Shown: piece after piece, positions 1-6,831 of the stretch
Numbering within the stretch: the stretch's first letter is position 1
How the letters are laid out: every line of letters starts with the position of its first letter
Source of the DNA: a virus
Length of the DNA: 21,379 bases
Virus record (IMG/VR): IMGVR_UViG_3300037189_022842
Location: 1 to 21,379 of that record
Direction: 5' to 3' (one strand)
Notes under the pieces: generated by a model
What the model was told of the DNA's origin: nothing
The model's database searches: none
The model's input: the letters and a program-made list of their open reading frames with translations, nothing else
Program-made: the position numbers and the translations under genes

Positions 1-2493
1 AAGGGATTCAAACAAATTGGCTTTTGCTATTCCAACAAATAGTAATGAAATTGCAGCAAATGCAGCAATCATAACCAAAAGACTTTCTGGTTTTATGTTT
101 GCGGATTCATACAACACAGAAAGAGCAATTATTGCAGCTAATACAATAGAAACAGCGACAGTAAACATAGTAACTGTTTTTGCGACATTCATCAATGATT
201 CAGTTACAGATTTTCCTTTTTTCTCCGTATCTTTTGGATCATCTTTATCTTTATCTTTTCCATCTTTATCTTTACCGCCAAAAAGACTACTAATAGTAGA
301 ACTAAGTTTTGTAAAGCCTTTTGAAATTGCTCCTATACCAGCACCACTAAACAACCCAGCAATTAATCCTCTAACAAGTCCTGCAACCATTGCAGGACCA
401 AGAAATATTGCAAGACCACCAAGTATGATTTTAGTCATATGTGGCTGAATATATTTTTCATATAAAGTTTTCATTAACTCAACAAAAACTTTGCCCAATT
501 CTTTTATTACTGGTCCAAGCTCTACTACCATATAAGCAAAAGCTTGTTTGAACATACCTGCCAAACCATCTCCAACCTCACCAGCAGCAGAAGTTAATGA
601 AGATGGATTTTTAATAAATTCAACAATACCTTTAAGCAAATCTTTCATTGCACCAAGACTGTATTTGATGCCTTGAACAAAAATAATTCCAATAGTCTTA
701 AAGAAAGTTTTCAAACCATCAAGGAATTTAGATCCTGCTGGGGTTCCTTTACTGAAAAAGTCAAAAAAGATTTTTTTCATGTTCTTCATGAAGTTTTCAA
801 CGCCCGCTTTTGGATCTGTTTTTAACAACAAAAAGAAATCACGAAATTCTCTAACAACATTTTTCATTAAGTTTCTAAATCGACTTGGATTGAACATATC
901 CTTTAGCCCACCAAGGATATCTTTAATACCGGGAAACAGTTTAACGAACATTCTACCAACTTCTCTACCGGCGTAATAAACTATTCGCATTGAACGTTGC
1001 AATGCCATTACAACTTCTCTAAACTCTCTTGTTCGTTTAATTCCAGAGAAAAATCCTTTCATGAATATTTCGATAAATCCACCTTTTAAGGCTTCCCCAC
1101 TTTTCACCAATCGCTGAATGGATTTAGCTAATTGCTGCATAGCTTCAGCTTGAGATATTTGAGTTTTTTGTTGTTTTTTCATTTGAGCGTCAAGTTGGGC
1201 TCCACTTAAAGCTCTATTTTTCTGAGCGAATGCAATTCGCAAATTTTGTTCATCCAACCCAGTTTGTTCAGAAAGCAATTTTCTTTGAGCATTCGTCATT
1301 TGCTCAATGTTTTGACCTGTTGCAAAAAATGCTTTACGGTATATTTCCATTTTTTCTGTAGCAGTTTGTGCATTTAGCAGTTTCATGCTATCAATTTGAA
1401 TACCAAAAGCTTCACTCAACTTAGCAGAAGATTGAGCAACATCTTCAAAATTCAAAGTTTTATCCATAACAGCTTTAAGAGCTTCAAGCGAAACACCTAA
1501 TTTTCTTGCATAGGTGCTTACAGAAAGCATTTCTTTTCTGCCCATGATACCAAACGATGCCGTTTCTTTTATCATGTACTCCATATCTTTGCCATACAAC
1601 TTAGCTGATATGCCAAATGCTCGTTCTGCTCTAGCAACGTCTTTAGTCAACTCTTTAACCATTTGTGCAGAAGACATACCAGCGTCTTGTGCAGACAAAA
1701 ACAAACCTTTAAATGCTTCACCGCTTAAATTAGTTGCTTTTCTTAGAACCGTAAAATCACTTTCTGCTCCTCTAAGTGAAGCAGAGAATTGATCAAATAT
1801 CGGTCCCATTTCTTGAGCAACTTTCATGTTTTCTCTTAATAAAGCTGCCAAACCTTCTCGGCCATAACCAAAAACTTGACCCATTTTAAGTCCAGAATCA
1901 CCTAGACCATTCATGCTTTCGGTCATGTTACGAATTGCTGCCGAGGTACCTATCTCTAAGTTACCAAATTCTCCACGTAATTCTTCAAGTGCTTCTCGAT
2001 AAGGATCAACACCTCCAGTTGCAGAATTTTGGAAGAAATCCATTAAACGACCGGGAAGAGACAAAAGTATTCCTCCCAAATCTTTCATCAGTCCCATAAC
2101 AGGACCAGCAAGTCTAAATAAAGACTTAACAAGGTTGTTAGAAAAATTCAATCCAGCTTTAAAACCATTTAAAAACTCTGCTGGAACCGCTAGTTTTTTT
2201 AACTTGTCTGTTATACCTTTTATCTTATTAGCTAAAACATCACCTTTTTCTGCTGCTTCACTTATTGATTCAGAGAATGATTTTGTTTTTTCTCCAGCCT
2301 GTGACATTGAATCAGCTAATTCTCTAGATTTGTTTTTGTCAAGGTTGTTATAACATTCTTGTGCTTTGCATAATGCATCCACTAAATCTGCTTGAGCTTG
2401 ATAAGCCCTTGTTTGCTGATCAGCTTGCATTGTTATCTGTTGCATGGTAGCTAACAGTTGTTGAGCAACTTTAAGATTATCAGCAATAGCCAT
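1..2493 (-). CDS. Tail tape-measure-like protein (3' part beyond window)
   Basis: An open frame runs from an ATG at 2493 to base 1 without a stop, giving at least 831 residues, so the C-terminus is missing. The start has a clear ribosome site (AGGAG about 9 bases upstream). The first ~80 residues are rich in Gln, Ala and Lys and look coiled-coil. The middle alternates helical segments with Gly/Leu stretches. Near residues 685-720 comes a hydrophobic Gly/Ala-rich region, then a Lys/Asp-rich linker (about 735-755), then further hydrophobic segments (about 775-825). Great length, helical character and late hydrophobic segments are typical of tape measure proteins, which set tail length and reach the host membrane during DNA ejection. 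I recognise the class, not a specific homologue. Base 2493 faces the plus-strand gene at 2558; a GATAAATA-like element on the minus strand (2547-2554) could be a late promoter. Confidence 0.72.
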   Translation of the reverse strand, partial: MAIADNLKVAQQLLATMQQITMQADQQTRAYQAQADLVDALCKAQECYNNLDKNKSRELADSMSQAGEKTKSFSESISEAAEKGDVLANKIKGITDKLKKLAVPAEFLNGFKAGLNFSNNLVKSLFRLAGPVMGLMKDLGGILLSLPGRLMDFFQNSATGGVDPYREALEELRGEFGNLEIGTSAAIRNMTESMNGLGDSGLKMGQVFGYGREGLAALLRENMKVAQEMGPIFDQFSASLRGAESDFTVLRKATNLSGEAFKGLFLSAQDAGMSSAQMVKELTKDVARAERAFGISAKLYGKDMEYMIKETASFGIMGRKEMLSVSTYARKLGVSLEALKAVMDKTLNFEDVAQSSAKLSEAFGIQIDSMKLLNAQTATEKMEIYRKAFFATGQNIEQMTNAQRKLLSEQTGLDEQNLRIAFAQKNRALSGAQLDAQMKKQQKTQISQAEAMQQLAKSIQRLVKSGEALKGGFIEIFMKGFFSGIKRTREFREVVMALQRSMRIVYYAGREVGRMFVKLFPGIKDILGGLKDMFNPSRFRNLMKNVVREFRDFFLLLKTDPKAGVENFMKNMKKIFFDFFSKGTPAGSKFLDGLKTFFKTIGIIFVQGIKYSLGAMKDLLKGIVEFIKNPSSLTSAAGEVGDGLAGMFKQAFAYMVVELGPVIKELGKVFVELMKTLYEKYIQPHMTKIILGGLAIFLGPAMVAGLVRGLIAGLFSGAGIGAISKGFTKLSSTISSLFGGKDKDGKDKDKDDPKDTEKKGKSVTESLMNVAKTVTMFTVAVSIVLAAIIALSVLYESANIKPESLLVMIAAFAAISLLFVGIAKANLFESL

Positions 2494-2557
2494 TTACAAA
2501 ACACTCCTAACACAAATAAGTATCGATACGTTAATTTTGTTAATAGTATTTATCAAC
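2494..2557. promoter_or_regulatory. Divergent intergenic region with late-promoter-like box
   Basis: This 64-base gap separates divergent genes. On the minus strand it holds GATAAATA (2554 to 2547), one base from the T4 late consensus TATAAATA and about 54 bases upstream of the tape-measure start. It also holds the AGGAG ribosome site of that gene. The plus-strand start at 2558 has no visible Shine-Dalgarno sequence. Assigning a late promoter is inference from similarity to T4 only. Confidence 0.3.
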
Positions 2558-2908
2558 ATGAACAAACAAGCTAATTTAGAAAAACTCTTGAAAGAATATT
2601 TGGGATTGCCAGAATTATCAAAACCAATTAGCACAGCTTTGTCAGATTATAAAATGACAACTCTTGGCAAGTTAATTTTTGCAAGTTTACTTGTTACCAT
2701 GTCAACAGGTAAAAAATCACCATTTAAACTTTCTGGAGATCAAAAGAAAATTGATATTTTAGCTAGAGTTGTGCAAAGCAGCAAAAATTTTCAAGAAGAA
2801 ATAAAACGTCCCGGCGCTACTGTTGACAGTGTAATTCGAGCAATGGATATGAAAAATATCGACGCAAAAAATTTTAAATCTGAGTTTGGTGCAGATTGGC
2901 CACTTTGA
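2558..2908 (+). CDS. Small hypothetical phage protein (116 aa)
   Basis: The frame is open from a TTG at 2537, but the ATG at 2558 is the likelier start. It gives a protein beginning MNKQANLEKLLKEYLG, an amphipathic helix resembling the termini of several other proteins in this window. No good ribosome site is visible before either start. The protein is Lys-rich with a hydrophobic helix near residues 40-48 (KLIFASLLV) and a basic C-terminal half. I recognise no domain. It lies head-to-head with the tape-measure gene and is followed after 37 bases by another small plus-strand gene. Codon use resembles the surrounding AT-rich phage genes, supporting a real gene. It may be a minor virion or regulatory protein, but the sequence does not decide. 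Confidence 0.55.
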   Translation: MNKQANLEKLLKEYLGLPELSKPISTALSDYKMTTLGKLIFASLLVTMSTGKKSPFKLSGDQKKIDILARVVQSSKNFQEEIKRPGATVDSVIRAMDMKNIDAKNFKSEFGADWPL

Positions 2909-2945
2909 TTTGTAAAACCTTTATACTGTTAACCAACATATAATC

Positions 2946-3161
2946 ATGCCAACAAACAAATTAAATAATAAGCCAGTTGTTTCTGTTGAACCTGCAAATG
3001 CAAGTGGATTCAACATCAATGTTCCATTGGTTATAAACTCAACATGCACAATAAATGGAACATTAAAAGTTGGTACAGTTGACAACTTACTTGATGTTAT
3101 CAATGCTTTACAAAACAAAGTAACAGAGTTAGAAAATCGTGTGTTAGCTCTTGGAGGATAA
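2946..3161 (+). CDS. Small protein with C-terminal coiled coil (71 aa)
   Basis: A 71-residue protein. Residues ~20-45 are Val/Ile/Asn/Thr-rich and beta-like (NVPLVINSTCTINGTLKVG). Residues ~46-68 form a clean heptad pattern (LLDVINALQNKVTELENRV) typical of short trimeric coiled coils. Short beta segments followed by a trimerisation helix are common at the ends of phage fibre or baseplate accessory proteins, so a small trimeric structural protein is possible, but that is inference. No Shine-Dalgarno sequence is seen; TATACT lies 18 bases upstream (2922-2927), without a convincing -35 box. The opposite strand is also open here but encodes no sensible protein. Confidence 0.55.
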   Translation: MPTNKLNNKPVVSVEPANASGFNINVPLVINSTCTINGTLKVGTVDNLLDVINALQNKVTELENRVLALGG

Positions 3162-3186
3162 TATCTATTGATACTGAGGTTCTAGA

Positions 3187-3738
3187 ATGCCTAAGCTATC
3201 AAATACAGAATTCGCACAATTATTGCTAGAAGCAGTTGAAGAACTAACTGCTGAAATCGAAGAAAAAAAACACAAAAAAGATGCAGAAAAAGACGATGTT
3301 CGTAGAGACTATCGTACAGATCCTCTTTATCTTCCAAAAAAAGATAAATATCTTCTTTTTGATGAAGAACAACCAGAAGAAAATGTTAACATTCTGGAAT
3401 TGGGCGCTGTTTTAGAAGACGGAACACCTGTTTGCGAAGGTTGCCTTGTCGCATACATGAACGAACATCATAAATTGTTAACAGAAGCCGATTATCATGG
3501 TCGCAAGGTTCCTCTTGGAAAACCAATGCCCAACGATCCCGGCGAAAAAAAGAAATCAAAAGTATATGTTCGTGATCCAAAAACGGGCAACGTTAAAAAA
3601 GTAACTTTTGGAGACAGAAATATGAGGATTAAAAAGAATAATCCAAAACGTCGCAAAAGCTTTAGAGCTCGTCACAACTGTTCTAATCCCGGTCCACGGA
3701 CTAAAGCTAAGTTCTGGAGCTGTCGTGCTTGGGAATGA
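3187..3738 (+). CDS. Phage protein with conserved basic Cys/Trp C-terminal domain (183 aa)
   Basis: A 183-residue protein with GAGG about 9 bases before the ATG. The N-terminus is a helix (FAQLLLEAVEELTAEI) followed by a Lys/Glu/Asp-rich stretch. The middle holds CEGC near residue 80 and nearby His residues. The last ~60 residues, from KVYVRDPKTGNVKKV to FWSCRAWE, form a basic domain with FRARHNCSNPGP and a final WSCRAW. From memory, this ending recurs in many marine and T4-like phage proteins of unknown function (a DUF5872-like region); I cannot confirm the family name here. Two Cys in the domain plus CEGC could bind metal, which is inference. It ends the short plus-strand block and converges on the thymidine kinase end of the minus-strand operon. 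Confidence 0.7.
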   Translation: MPKLSNTEFAQLLLEAVEELTAEIEEKKHKKDAEKDDVRRDYRTDPLYLPKKDKYLLFDEEQPEENVNILELGAVLEDGTPVCEGCLVAYMNEHHKLLTEADYHGRKVPLGKPMPNDPGEKKKSKVYVRDPKTGNVKKVTFGDRNMRIKKNNPKRRKSFRARHNCSNPGPRTKAKFWSCRAWE

Positions 3739-3758
3739 GTGGTAACAAATATTGATAA

Positions 3759-3876
3759 TCACCCTTTGAATTCTTTTTCAATTTGATCAAAAACCTTTTT
3801 GATGAAGATCGTTTGTTAATACAATTGAACCATCTTTTTTCACATGAGCGTCAAACTTTATTTCTGCTTTATTCAT
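3759..3876 (-). pseudogene. Tiny ORF with apparent one-base frameshift after thymidine kinase
   Basis: Just after the thymidine kinase stop, an ATG at 3876 opens a 29-codon frame that ends at a TGA (3787-3789). The opening part, MNKAEIKFDAHVKKDGSIVL, looks like a genuine small protein. Skipping one base in the A5G2 run at about 3793-3799 continues sensibly as VFDQIEKEFKG to a TGA at 3759-3761, for about 38 residues. The simplest reading is a small gene carrying an extra base, or a homopolymer sequencing or assembly error. A short intact 29-aa protein is the alternative. No Shine-Dalgarno sequence is seen, and expression could be coupled to the upstream gene. Confidence 0.4.
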
Positions 3877-3887
3877 ACAGATAAATA

Positions 3888-4490
3888 TTAGTTTCGTATG
3901 AATCTATGTTTTTCTGCTTGTCCAACAGTCCAGCAATTAAAGCATCTTGGTTCATAAGTTTCTGCTCCACCAATCAATACTTGATCTGAAGATCGAGCAG
4001 AAAGCTTTCTGAATGTTCTTGTAGCATCATCGCTGCAAACAGAACAAACACCAGAAAGTTTATAAACACAGTTAGCTAACGATAGCAAGTAAGGCATTGA
4101 ACCAAAAGGTTTACCTTCACTGTCCATGTCTAAACCAACAGCAACAACATCAATTCCTCTTTCCAAATAAAGAGTTACCCAGTTGTTACACAAATCAGTG
4201 AAAAACTGTGCTTCATCAATTAAAAGCACATTAACATTTTCCATATCTTTTGGATCAATTATACCGTCTACTGGAAGTCTTTTAACTTTATGTCCTGTTA
4301 CTTGTTGTAACGAAACACCATCATGTGATACAATATCTTCTTCTGAGTATCTGTTATCAATGCTTGGCTTAACAACCAAAACATTTAAATCTACTTCTAA
4401 GCTTGATTCTAGCTCTGCAATCAATGCTGTTGTTTTCCCAGCATACATAGGACCGGCATAAACTGTTAATATTCCTGTTTTATTATTCAT
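3888..4490 (-). CDS. tdk: Thymidine kinase (type II)
   Basis: Phosphorylates thymidine to dTMP with ATP in the pyrimidine salvage pathway, in the host cytoplasm. The 200-residue length is normal for type II enzymes. Walker A is GPMYAGKT at residues 13-20. Walker B with the catalytic Glu is LLIDEAQFF (E93). The GLDMD-KPF stretch (119-129) matches the family. Zinc-binding pairs lie at C149/C152 and C183/C186, and the lasso loop carries GGAETY at 174-179, as in cellular and phage enzymes. All key residues are present, so it should be active. The start overlaps the stop of the upstream 101-aa gene (ATGA), implying translational coupling. It is unusual in lying apart from the other nucleotide genes (11383-17593) and in being co-transcribed with structural genes. 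Confidence 0.95.
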   Translation of the reverse strand: MNNKTGILTVYAGPMYAGKTTALIAELESSLEVDLNVLVVKPSIDNRYSEEDIVSHDGVSLQQVTGHKVKRLPVDGIIDPKDMENVNVLLIDEAQFFTDLCNNWVTLYLERGIDVVAVGLDMDSEGKPFGSMPYLLSLANCVYKLSGVCSVCSDDATRTFRKLSARSSDQVLIGGAETYEPRCFNCWTVGQAEKHRFIRN

Positions 4491-4792
4491 GGTTTATACA
4501 TAAACTCCAAGATTAGGTCTGGACCATCGATAAGTTGTAACACACGAACGTCTTGATATTCAACCAATTTCATCATGTTTCCAAGCCTATCATACTGTCT
4601 AACAATAAGCTTACCAAACCTTGTTCCTTTTTGAACAGTCGAAAGTGGGTTTGGTTGAACTAATGGTCGAGTTAACACAAACCTACCAACAGGTTGTTGA
4701 ACAGAGCCTAATAGTGATTTTTCTCCATCGAACTGATAAAGTTCTCCACCTTGAGGCATAGGAATACCGATAGTATACATGAAATTTGACAT
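4487..4792 (-). CDS. Hypothetical phage protein (101 aa), possibly structural
   Basis: A 101-residue, beta-rich protein with many Val, Leu, Gln and Gly and few charged runs (for example RFGKLIVRQYDRLGNMMKL and DVRVLQLIDGPDLILEF). I do not recognise the family. It lies between the gp26/gp51-like baseplate assembly genes and thymidine kinase in one minus-strand operon, so a small tail or baseplate component is plausible by position only. The ATG at 4792 lacks a clear Shine-Dalgarno sequence; in-frame ATGs at codons 5 and 12 are alternatives. The gene ends in TATAAACCATGA, where its stop overlaps the thymidine kinase start. Confidence 0.6.
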   Translation of the reverse strand: MSNFMYTIGIPMPQGGELYQFDGEKSLLGSVQQPVGRFVLTRPLVQPNPLSTVQKGTRFGKLIVRQYDRLGNMMKLVEYQDVRVLQLIDGPDLILEFMYKP

Positions 4793-4833
4793 AGGATGAA
4801 GTATGTCAAACCATGTATTGTTTTGTTTAGATG

Positions 4834-5064
4834 TCAGGTAAATCTTTGAGTTTTGCCGTTCATGCCAAATTGTCTAGCTTTACCTGTAAGAGATCTAATA
4901 TCTGGAGTATTGTGATGAACGGCTTTAGATGGAATATCTGATTTGTTTTCTGTAGCTTTTGCAATTTCTGTATTAATTCGTTCTATTAGCCATCGTTTAT
5001 ATCTAACTGGGAAATTATAATAAGTTTCAACATCCATTCCGTAATAATAACCCAACAAAAACAT
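4834..5064 (-). CDS. gp51-like baseplate/tail assembly protein, likely expressed by frameshift from the gp26-like gene
   Basis: As a free-standing ORF it starts at ATG 5064 (76 aa), with only a weak GAG upstream. The frame stays open above that ATG back into the end of the gp26-like gene and reads GLTPDNLEEVLLEP, then MFLLGYYYGMDVETYYNFP. The continuous acidic helix followed by the YYNFPVRYKRWLIERIN block looks like one domain, so the ATG is probably not the true beginning. Its position right after the gp26 homologue matches T4 gene 51, a baseplate hub assembly factor, and the short helical 'Y-NFP-..W..' pattern resembles tail assembly chaperone tails. Assignment to gp51 rests on order and pattern, not alignment. 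See the frameshift feature at 5104-5116. Confidence 0.65.
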   Translation of the reverse strand: MFLLGYYYGMDVETYYNFPVRYKRWLIERINTEIAKATENKSDIPSKAVHHNTPDIRSLTGKARQFGMNGKTQRFT

Positions 5065-5089
5065 TGGCTCTAATAAAACTTCTTCAAGA

Positions 5090-5989
5090 TTATCGGGCGT
5101 TAGGCCAAAAAAAGCTTGGACCGAGTGGTACGGTCAAAACCTCCTGATGACCACAACTTGTGCATACAAAATCAGAACTCATATCAATTCCGGGTTCACC
5201 ATCATCAATAACCTTACGCAATGCCAAGCTATCTGCTGCTGGCATATATTGACAAAATTGGTTGATATATCCACGTTCTACAACACCGTCAATTGAAATA
5301 ATTGAATTCATAAGCTTGGTTGTAACAAGATTTTCTTGTACAATACCTTTCTTACGTTTTGCTTCAATGTCTTGAAGCATTCTTTCTTCTTCTCGACCAG
5401 TTAGAAACTTAAACACAACCACTTTCTTGGTTCTTGGCAAAGTAAATTCGAACGCATTTTGTCCTTCACCAATTTGGTGCAACCTTTGCAAATCAAGTTC
5501 TTTCACTGGTAGGTTTTCAAGATTTAAGCTCCAATCTTGTTGAGCCTCACATGATGGGCAAGTAACCTTTGGTGAATAATCTGCACCATAGCCTGTGATG
5601 CGTACTGCAACCATTAATGCGTTACGATCACCAGAAATCATACCATTTACATCAATGTTTTTATCAATAACACAGCTTTTAATAAGCTCCGTAATAACTG
5701 TACCCTTACGAACAAGGGTACGATTCATCAGAATGTCTTCTTCTTTAGCTGTCATGGCTTTAATATCAACTGATTCAGCCATATGAAGAGGACCATCAGG
5801 ATACACAAGTCCACGGCTAGGTAGTGGAACAGATGCTACAGGTAGTTCAAAACCAAAATCACGTTTAGCTGCTTGTGCAGCATTTTGCACAGGCATACCT
5901 TGAACCACTGGTAAGCCACCTTGAGCAGCTTGTTGAGCAGCAAAAATACTGTTTTTAAGTTCTCTAGCTTCTTCTTCTGTCATTGCCAT
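5090..5989 (-). CDS. 26: T4 gp26-like baseplate protein
   Basis: A 299-residue protein resembling the T4 gp26 family (Pfam T4_baseplate, named from memory), which takes part in assembly of the baseplate hub in contractile tails. A Gln/Ala-rich N-terminus (1-42) precedes a core beginning FGFELPVASVPLPSRGLVYP (46-64), with the family-like 'LPS.G..YP' and 'MTAKEEDIL-NR' (79-90) signatures. Two CxxC pairs, C144/C147 and C276/C279, suggest a zinc ribbon. The C-terminus is VPLGPSFFWPNAR. The ATG at 5989 has GGAG at 8-base spacing; an ATG two codons on is less well placed. The start lies in a 9-base inverted repeat (5988-6027). The last codons contain a T7 run from which the ribosome could enter the downstream gp51-like frame. 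Confidence 0.82.
   Translation of the reverse strand: MAMTEEEARELKNSIFAAQQAAQGGLPVVQGMPVQNAAQAAKRDFGFELPVASVPLPSRGLVYPDGPLHMAESVDIKAMTAKEEDILMNRTLVRKGTVITELIKSCVIDKNIDVNGMISGDRNALMVAVRITGYGADYSPKVTCPSCEAQQDWSLNLENLPVKELDLQRLHQIGEGQNAFEFTLPRTKKVVVFKFLTGREEERMLQDIEAKRKKGIVQENLVTTKLMNSIISIDGVVERGYINQFCQYMPAADSLALRKVIDDGEPGIDMSSDFVCTSCGHQEVLTVPLGPSFFWPNAR
5104..5116 (-). other. Candidate programmed frameshift site (T7 run, +1 or -2)
   Basis: On the minus strand the gp26-like frame reads AGC TTT TTT TGG CCT AAC GCC CGA TAA. After the T7 run (5113 to 5107), reading GGC CTA ACG CCC enters the frame of the downstream small ORF, which stays open to its stop at 4834. A +1 step gives S-F-F-G-L-T; a -2 step gives S-F-F-F-G-L-T. 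The -1 frame is closed at once (TTG GCC TAA). The joined product would have 384 residues: 294 from the gp26-like part plus 90. Frameshifting in tail chaperone gene pairs is well established, -1 in lambda G/GT and -2 in Mu. Its use here is inference. Confidence 0.6.
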
Positions 5990-6027
5990 AGTTTATACTC
6001 CAAATTGTAGATGGATGCATAAACTAT
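5988..6027 (-). promoter_or_regulatory. Inverted repeat enclosing the gp26-like ribosome site
   Basis: On the minus strand ATAGTTTAT (6027-6019) and ATAAACTAT (5996-5988) are perfect 9-base complementary arms around a 22-base loop. The loop carries the GGAG ribosome site, and the 3' arm includes the first two bases of the start codon. An mRNA hairpin here would tie up the start codon. The stem has only two G-C pairs, so it would be weak. The fit to a translation control element is suggestive only. Confidence 0.3.
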
Positions 6028-6056
6028 AGTAGACTAAGATATTCTTGATGTATTGT

Positions 6057-6425
6057 TTATAATGTTGGTAAAGGTTTTTCTACTGTGTTTCCCATTGCTA
6101 GTTTGCTTTTACCTTTTTTCTCTTCGTTTTGTGGACGTTCAGAAAGGTGTTTAACAACTTCAGCAGCATGAACAACAGCTTCGATCATTTTGCTATGCAT
6201 ATCTGCCATAGCTTGTGCATAAATCTTTTGTTCTTCATCAGATAGTTCATCTGGGTCTTTCAATTCCAACGCATCAACAATGTCTTCTTCAAATTTCATT
6301 GCTGTTTGTTGTGCTTGAATGGTTAATGATCTAATTGCTTGGAACTTCTTACCTTCTTTTAGCAAGGCAATCTTACGGTCTACCATAAGAGATACAAGTT
6401 TTTTTAGTTTTGCTTCTGTAATCAT
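6057..6425 (-). CDS. Hypothetical helical phage protein (122 aa)
   Basis: A 122-residue, almost entirely helical and highly charged protein. The N-terminus (MITEAKLKKLVSLMVDRKI) is amphipathic. The middle has Gln/Ala helices and an acidic turn (DPDELSDEEQ), followed by a helix (MHSKMIEAVVHAAEVVKHL) and a short charged tail. I recognise no family. A GAGG ribosome site overlaps the stop of the upstream gene (TGAGG) and lies 8 bases before the ATG, so the two are tightly coupled. It lies between the 131-aa gene and the gp26-like gene, so a tail or virion assembly role is possible from position. Confidence 0.65.
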   Translation of the reverse strand: MITEAKLKKLVSLMVDRKIALLKEGKKFQAIRSLTIQAQQTAMKFEEDIVDALELKDPDELSDEEQKIYAQAMADMHSKMIEAVVHAAEVVKHLSERPQNEEKKGKSKLAMGNTVEKPLPTL

Positions 6426-6435
6426 GATTTATACC

Positions 6436-6831
6436 TCATTCACGATATTTTAGGTAGTTGTAGATTGAATCGATCATTGCTGAAGCAACTGCAATCTTTT
6501 CTTGTACCCACTCTTCATTGTCACTAACTTCTGCGGCTAAACTACGAAGTTCATTAGCTTTATCGCTAATTTTTGCAAGATTTGACATAATCATGCTTTT
6601 TTCACCTTGGTCATCGTCATCCCAGTGTGAATCATCATGATGATCATCATCCATATCCATTTTTCCTAAAGATGGAAACAAACCATCTTTGATTTCTGGT
6701 TCACCAAGACGAATAACCTTTATTGACTTTGGTCCCATGCCAAGTGAAGGCATATCATGCATGTCTTTCATTGCTTGACAAGCACATTCTTTTAAAATTG
6801 CTTTAAGCTTTTCTTGCTTTGTATACTTCAT
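6436..6831 (-). CDS. Helical phage protein with Asp/His-rich segment and WVQxKI motif (131 aa)
   Basis: Residues 5-20 form an amphipathic N-terminal helix. Residues 58-75 are a striking acidic and histidine run (MDMDDDHHDDSHWDDDDQ) that could bind divalent metal. Residues 80-128 form a helical domain ending WVQEKIAVASAMIDSIYNYL. From memory, the pattern 'L..i...a.eL......-eWVq.KI..A...i.si..YL' recurs in many proteins of cyanophages and other T4-like phages, in several architectures and without known function. The ATG overlaps the stop of the upstream gene (ATGA), with GAGG 7 bases upstream. No enzyme function is evident; a virion-associated or scaffold role is a guess from the neighbours. 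Confidence 0.7.
   Translation of the reverse strand: MKYTKQEKLKAILKECACQAMKDMHDMPSLGMGPKSIKVIRLGEPEIKDGLFPSLGKMDMDDDHHDDSHWDDDDQGEKSMIMSNLAKISDKANELRSLAAEVSDNEEWVQEKIAVASAMIDSIYNYLKYRE

Noticed and set aside
17-448. 143-residue plus-strand frame at the window start
   Set aside because: It lies opposite the tape-measure frame, which is continuous over 831 codons with a good start; the plus-strand product is Ser/Pro/Ile-rich antisense sequence.
3739-3790. Possible terminator between the convergent genes near 3740-3765
   Set aside because: Only short, imperfect complementarity (GTGGT with ATCAC) and no T tract.
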